Positions 62,825 through 64,000 of a DNA stretch of 64,000 nucleotides are shown here, one piece after another (position 1 is the stretch's first letter; each line of letters starts with the position of its first letter). Both the position numbers and the translations under genes were made by a program. This stretch comes from an uncultured Aliivibrio sp. (lineage in GTDB: Bacteria > Pseudomonadota > Gammaproteobacteria > Enterobacterales > Vibrionaceae). The stretch spans positions 16,487 through 80,486 of the forward strand of contig NZ_CAMLHO010000015.1 of NCBI RefSeq assembly GCF_946479765.1, in the 5' to 3' direction. The notes beneath the pieces were generated by a model. It ran no database searches. It was not told the DNA's origin and saw nothing but the letters and a program-made list of their open reading frames with translations.

Positions 62825-63226
62825 ATGGATTATTTAAAGCAATTTTTAGCAGGATTTTTATCAACACTTATCTTTCATCAAGGAATTATTGTTATTGGAT
62901 ATATTTTGGGGATATTTCCAAACTTCCCTTATAATATAGCTCCAACAGAACCATTTGGGATACCTAGTATTGTTTCAATTTCTTTATTTGGTGGAGGTTG
63001 GGGAATTATCATTTGGTACTTTGTTAAACCGTTTAAAGGTACCACTCTTTGGGTGTTAAGCTTTGTTCTAAGTGGATTGTTACTTACTATGTTTTTTTCT
63101 ATCATCATAGCACCACTTAAGGGTATTGATATTAATATAGCAAGATTTCTTACTGGTTTTATTCTTAATGGGGCTTGGGGAATAGGCAATACTTTATTTG
63201 TTAGATTATTTAAAAGTAATGATTAA
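62825..63226 (+). CDS. Small membrane protein within inverted repeats
   Basis: A 133-residue membrane protein with four helices (about 8-30, 48-66, 74-95, 105-125) and little soluble part; Gly-rich FGGGWGIIIWYFVKPFKG in the middle. GGGAGA is a good ribosome-binding site. I do not recognise the family. Its AT-rich coding sequence, the flanking inverted repeats (62575 and 63239) and the IS next door suggest it was acquired as a unit. Confidence 0.65.
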   Translation: MDYLKQFLAGFLSTLIFHQGIIVIGYILGIFPNFPYNIAPTEPFGIPSIVSISLFGGGWGIIIWYFVKPFKGTTLWVLSFVLSGLLLTMFFSIIIAPLKGIDINIARFLTGFILNGAWGIGNTLFVRLFKSND

Positions 63227-63238
63227 ATACCAATCAGT

Positions 63239-63306
63239 TTAACTAAGTACCTACAAAGAAGTTATCGGAAATTTAAGCGCTTGCATTTTCCATAATATCA
63301 ATCGCT
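63239..63306 (-). repeat. About 67-bp inverted repeat, right copy
   Basis: Reverse-complement partner of 62575-62641. Ends seven bases before the IS terminus at 63314. Confidence 0.85.
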
Positions 63307-63313
63307 TAAGTAT

Positions 63314-64000
63314 GGCTTTGTTGCAATACTCAAAATAACCTGTCTTTTGATACAACTAGGCGACTCGATAGCTATTGGGCATACCAAGGTGAACAAACCG
63401 ATTTAAAATACTACATCCAATTAACATTTCTTGTTGCTGATTGCTGAACTTTCTACTGTGTAACTTAGGACCAATTATTTTTTATAACGTTGGATTGCTG
63501 TTTCCGATATATTCCTTCGGCCATAATGTTTGAGTCTTTGCCACCGTCCTACACCCAAAGCAGAATAGGCAATAAGATTGCTCATCCTTTTAGGATGATG
63601 CACCTCATCTGCAAAGCTATTGTCTTTCGATGGAATAACAATATCTGCATTTGGAAAGTAAGTGTCTAACGTTTGAAATACGGCATCAGTGTCATACATT
63701 TTATCTGCCGTTATATGCTCTACTGAGTCTGTGATTTGAGCGCAAATCGCATCAACAACCTGGTCATCCATTACATCTTTGTGTGTTAATACTGCCCCTT
63801 GAATTAGGTGATTTCTGTTAACGCCTAAATGCGCTTTTCGCCAACTTCGTTTGGCGTTAACCTTATGTTTTTCTTGGTGCCACTCATCCTTACCGAATCG
63901 CTTTAGCCCTGTAGAATCAATGGCGATAGCGACAATATCATCATCCCTAGGTTCCAAGAATAACCGACACACTTTGGTATAGATTTGAGAGTCAGTTGCC
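63314..64000. mobile_element. IS5/IS903-group insertion sequence, one end in window
   Basis: Begins with GGCTTTGTTGCAA, the terminal inverted repeat typical of the IS903 group of the IS5 family, and runs out of the window. The transposase gene points left with its 3' end 42 bases from the terminus. The other end and any target duplication cannot be seen. Confidence 0.85.
63356..64000 (-). pseudogene. IS5-family transposase, partial, with -1 frameshift
   Basis: DDE transposase fragment. Open from the window edge. DDE residues: Asp in IAIDSTGLK, Asp in TADKMYDT, Glu in NISETAIQRYKK. The first frame stops at 63475, right after RYKK, in an A6 tract. Read one base back, the frame continues IIGPKLHSRKFSNQQQ to the normal IS903-type end MPNSYRVA and stop at 63356. 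So either one A is lost or the element uses a -1 frameshift here. The 5' part is outside. Confidence 0.85.

Noticed and set aside
62575..63306. Integron attC sites
   Set aside because: The two repeats are inverted relative to each other, and I cannot find the expected RYYYAAC/GTTRRRY core pairs or an integrase.

Overview
The window looks like part of a chromosome of a low-GC Vibrionaceae bacterium, most likely Aliivibrio or a close relative. The basis is the AT-rich composition, the gene set (maoP/hdfR pair, betIBA-choXWV, ectABC with its own aspartokinase, a PACE efflux gene, a GAF/GGDEF/EAL protein) and an IS5/IS903-type insertion sequence at the right edge. I see no rRNA, tRNA or CRISPR array. 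Species and replicon are inferences from gene content.

Layout. 1-3.9 kb: end of a polysaccharide locus (membrane glycosyltransferase cut by the window edge, initiating sugar-phosphate transferase), then a GAF-degenerate GGDEF-EAL protein. 4-8 kb: small redox and periplasmic genes (DUF1415, glutaredoxin-like, cytochrome b562-like, OB-fold YgiW-like). A LysR/short-chain dehydrogenase pair has been inserted here between two nearly identical 138-bp direct repeats. 8-17.5 kb: housekeeping genes (ybbA/ybbP-type ABC exporter, tesA, maoP, hdfR, mgtE, a 3D-domain lipoprotein, a Tat-exported PhoX phosphatase with a candidate PhoB box). 18-24.7 kb: a chaperone-usher pilus operon with two chaperones and spore-coat-U-like subunits, followed by a VpsT/CsgD-like LuxR regulator. 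24.9-32.7 kb: choline uptake and oxidation to glycine betaine (betI-betB-betA-choX-choW-choV), then a CosR-like MarR regulator. 32.8-49 kb: LysR regulators with flavin, cupin and amine-oxidase enzymes, peptidase E, a RIO kinase, an AI-2E-type permease, a chemoreceptor, cold-shock protein, an MscS channel, several microproteins and a decayed Lrp-type regulator. 49.3-54.7 kb: cation efflux, LysE exporter, and a divergent cytochrome locus (cytochrome c', a two-repeat periplasmic protein and a membrane protein on one side; cytochrome b561 and MarR on the other) around a 46-bp perfect hairpin-type palindrome. 54.9-58.7 kb: ectoine synthesis. 58.7-64 kb: LysR/PACE efflux pair, a deleted methyltransferase, an AraC regulator, two small accessory genes (one inside a pair of about 67-bp inverted repeats) and the IS element.

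How the parts work together. The clearest theme is osmoadaptation: choline import and oxidation, ectoine synthesis with a dedicated aspartokinase, a CosR-like regulator that in related vibrios represses both systems, and a mechanosensitive channel. A second theme is surface attachment and c-di-GMP: polysaccharide enzymes, an EAL protein, and pili next to a regulator with a WLPR motif at the place of the VpsT c-di-GMP-binding motif. The least familiar unit is the divergent cytochrome/MarR locus at 51.8-54.7 kb. Signs of genome decay and transfer cluster at 4.8-6.9, 48.9-49.3 and 60.4-64 kb.
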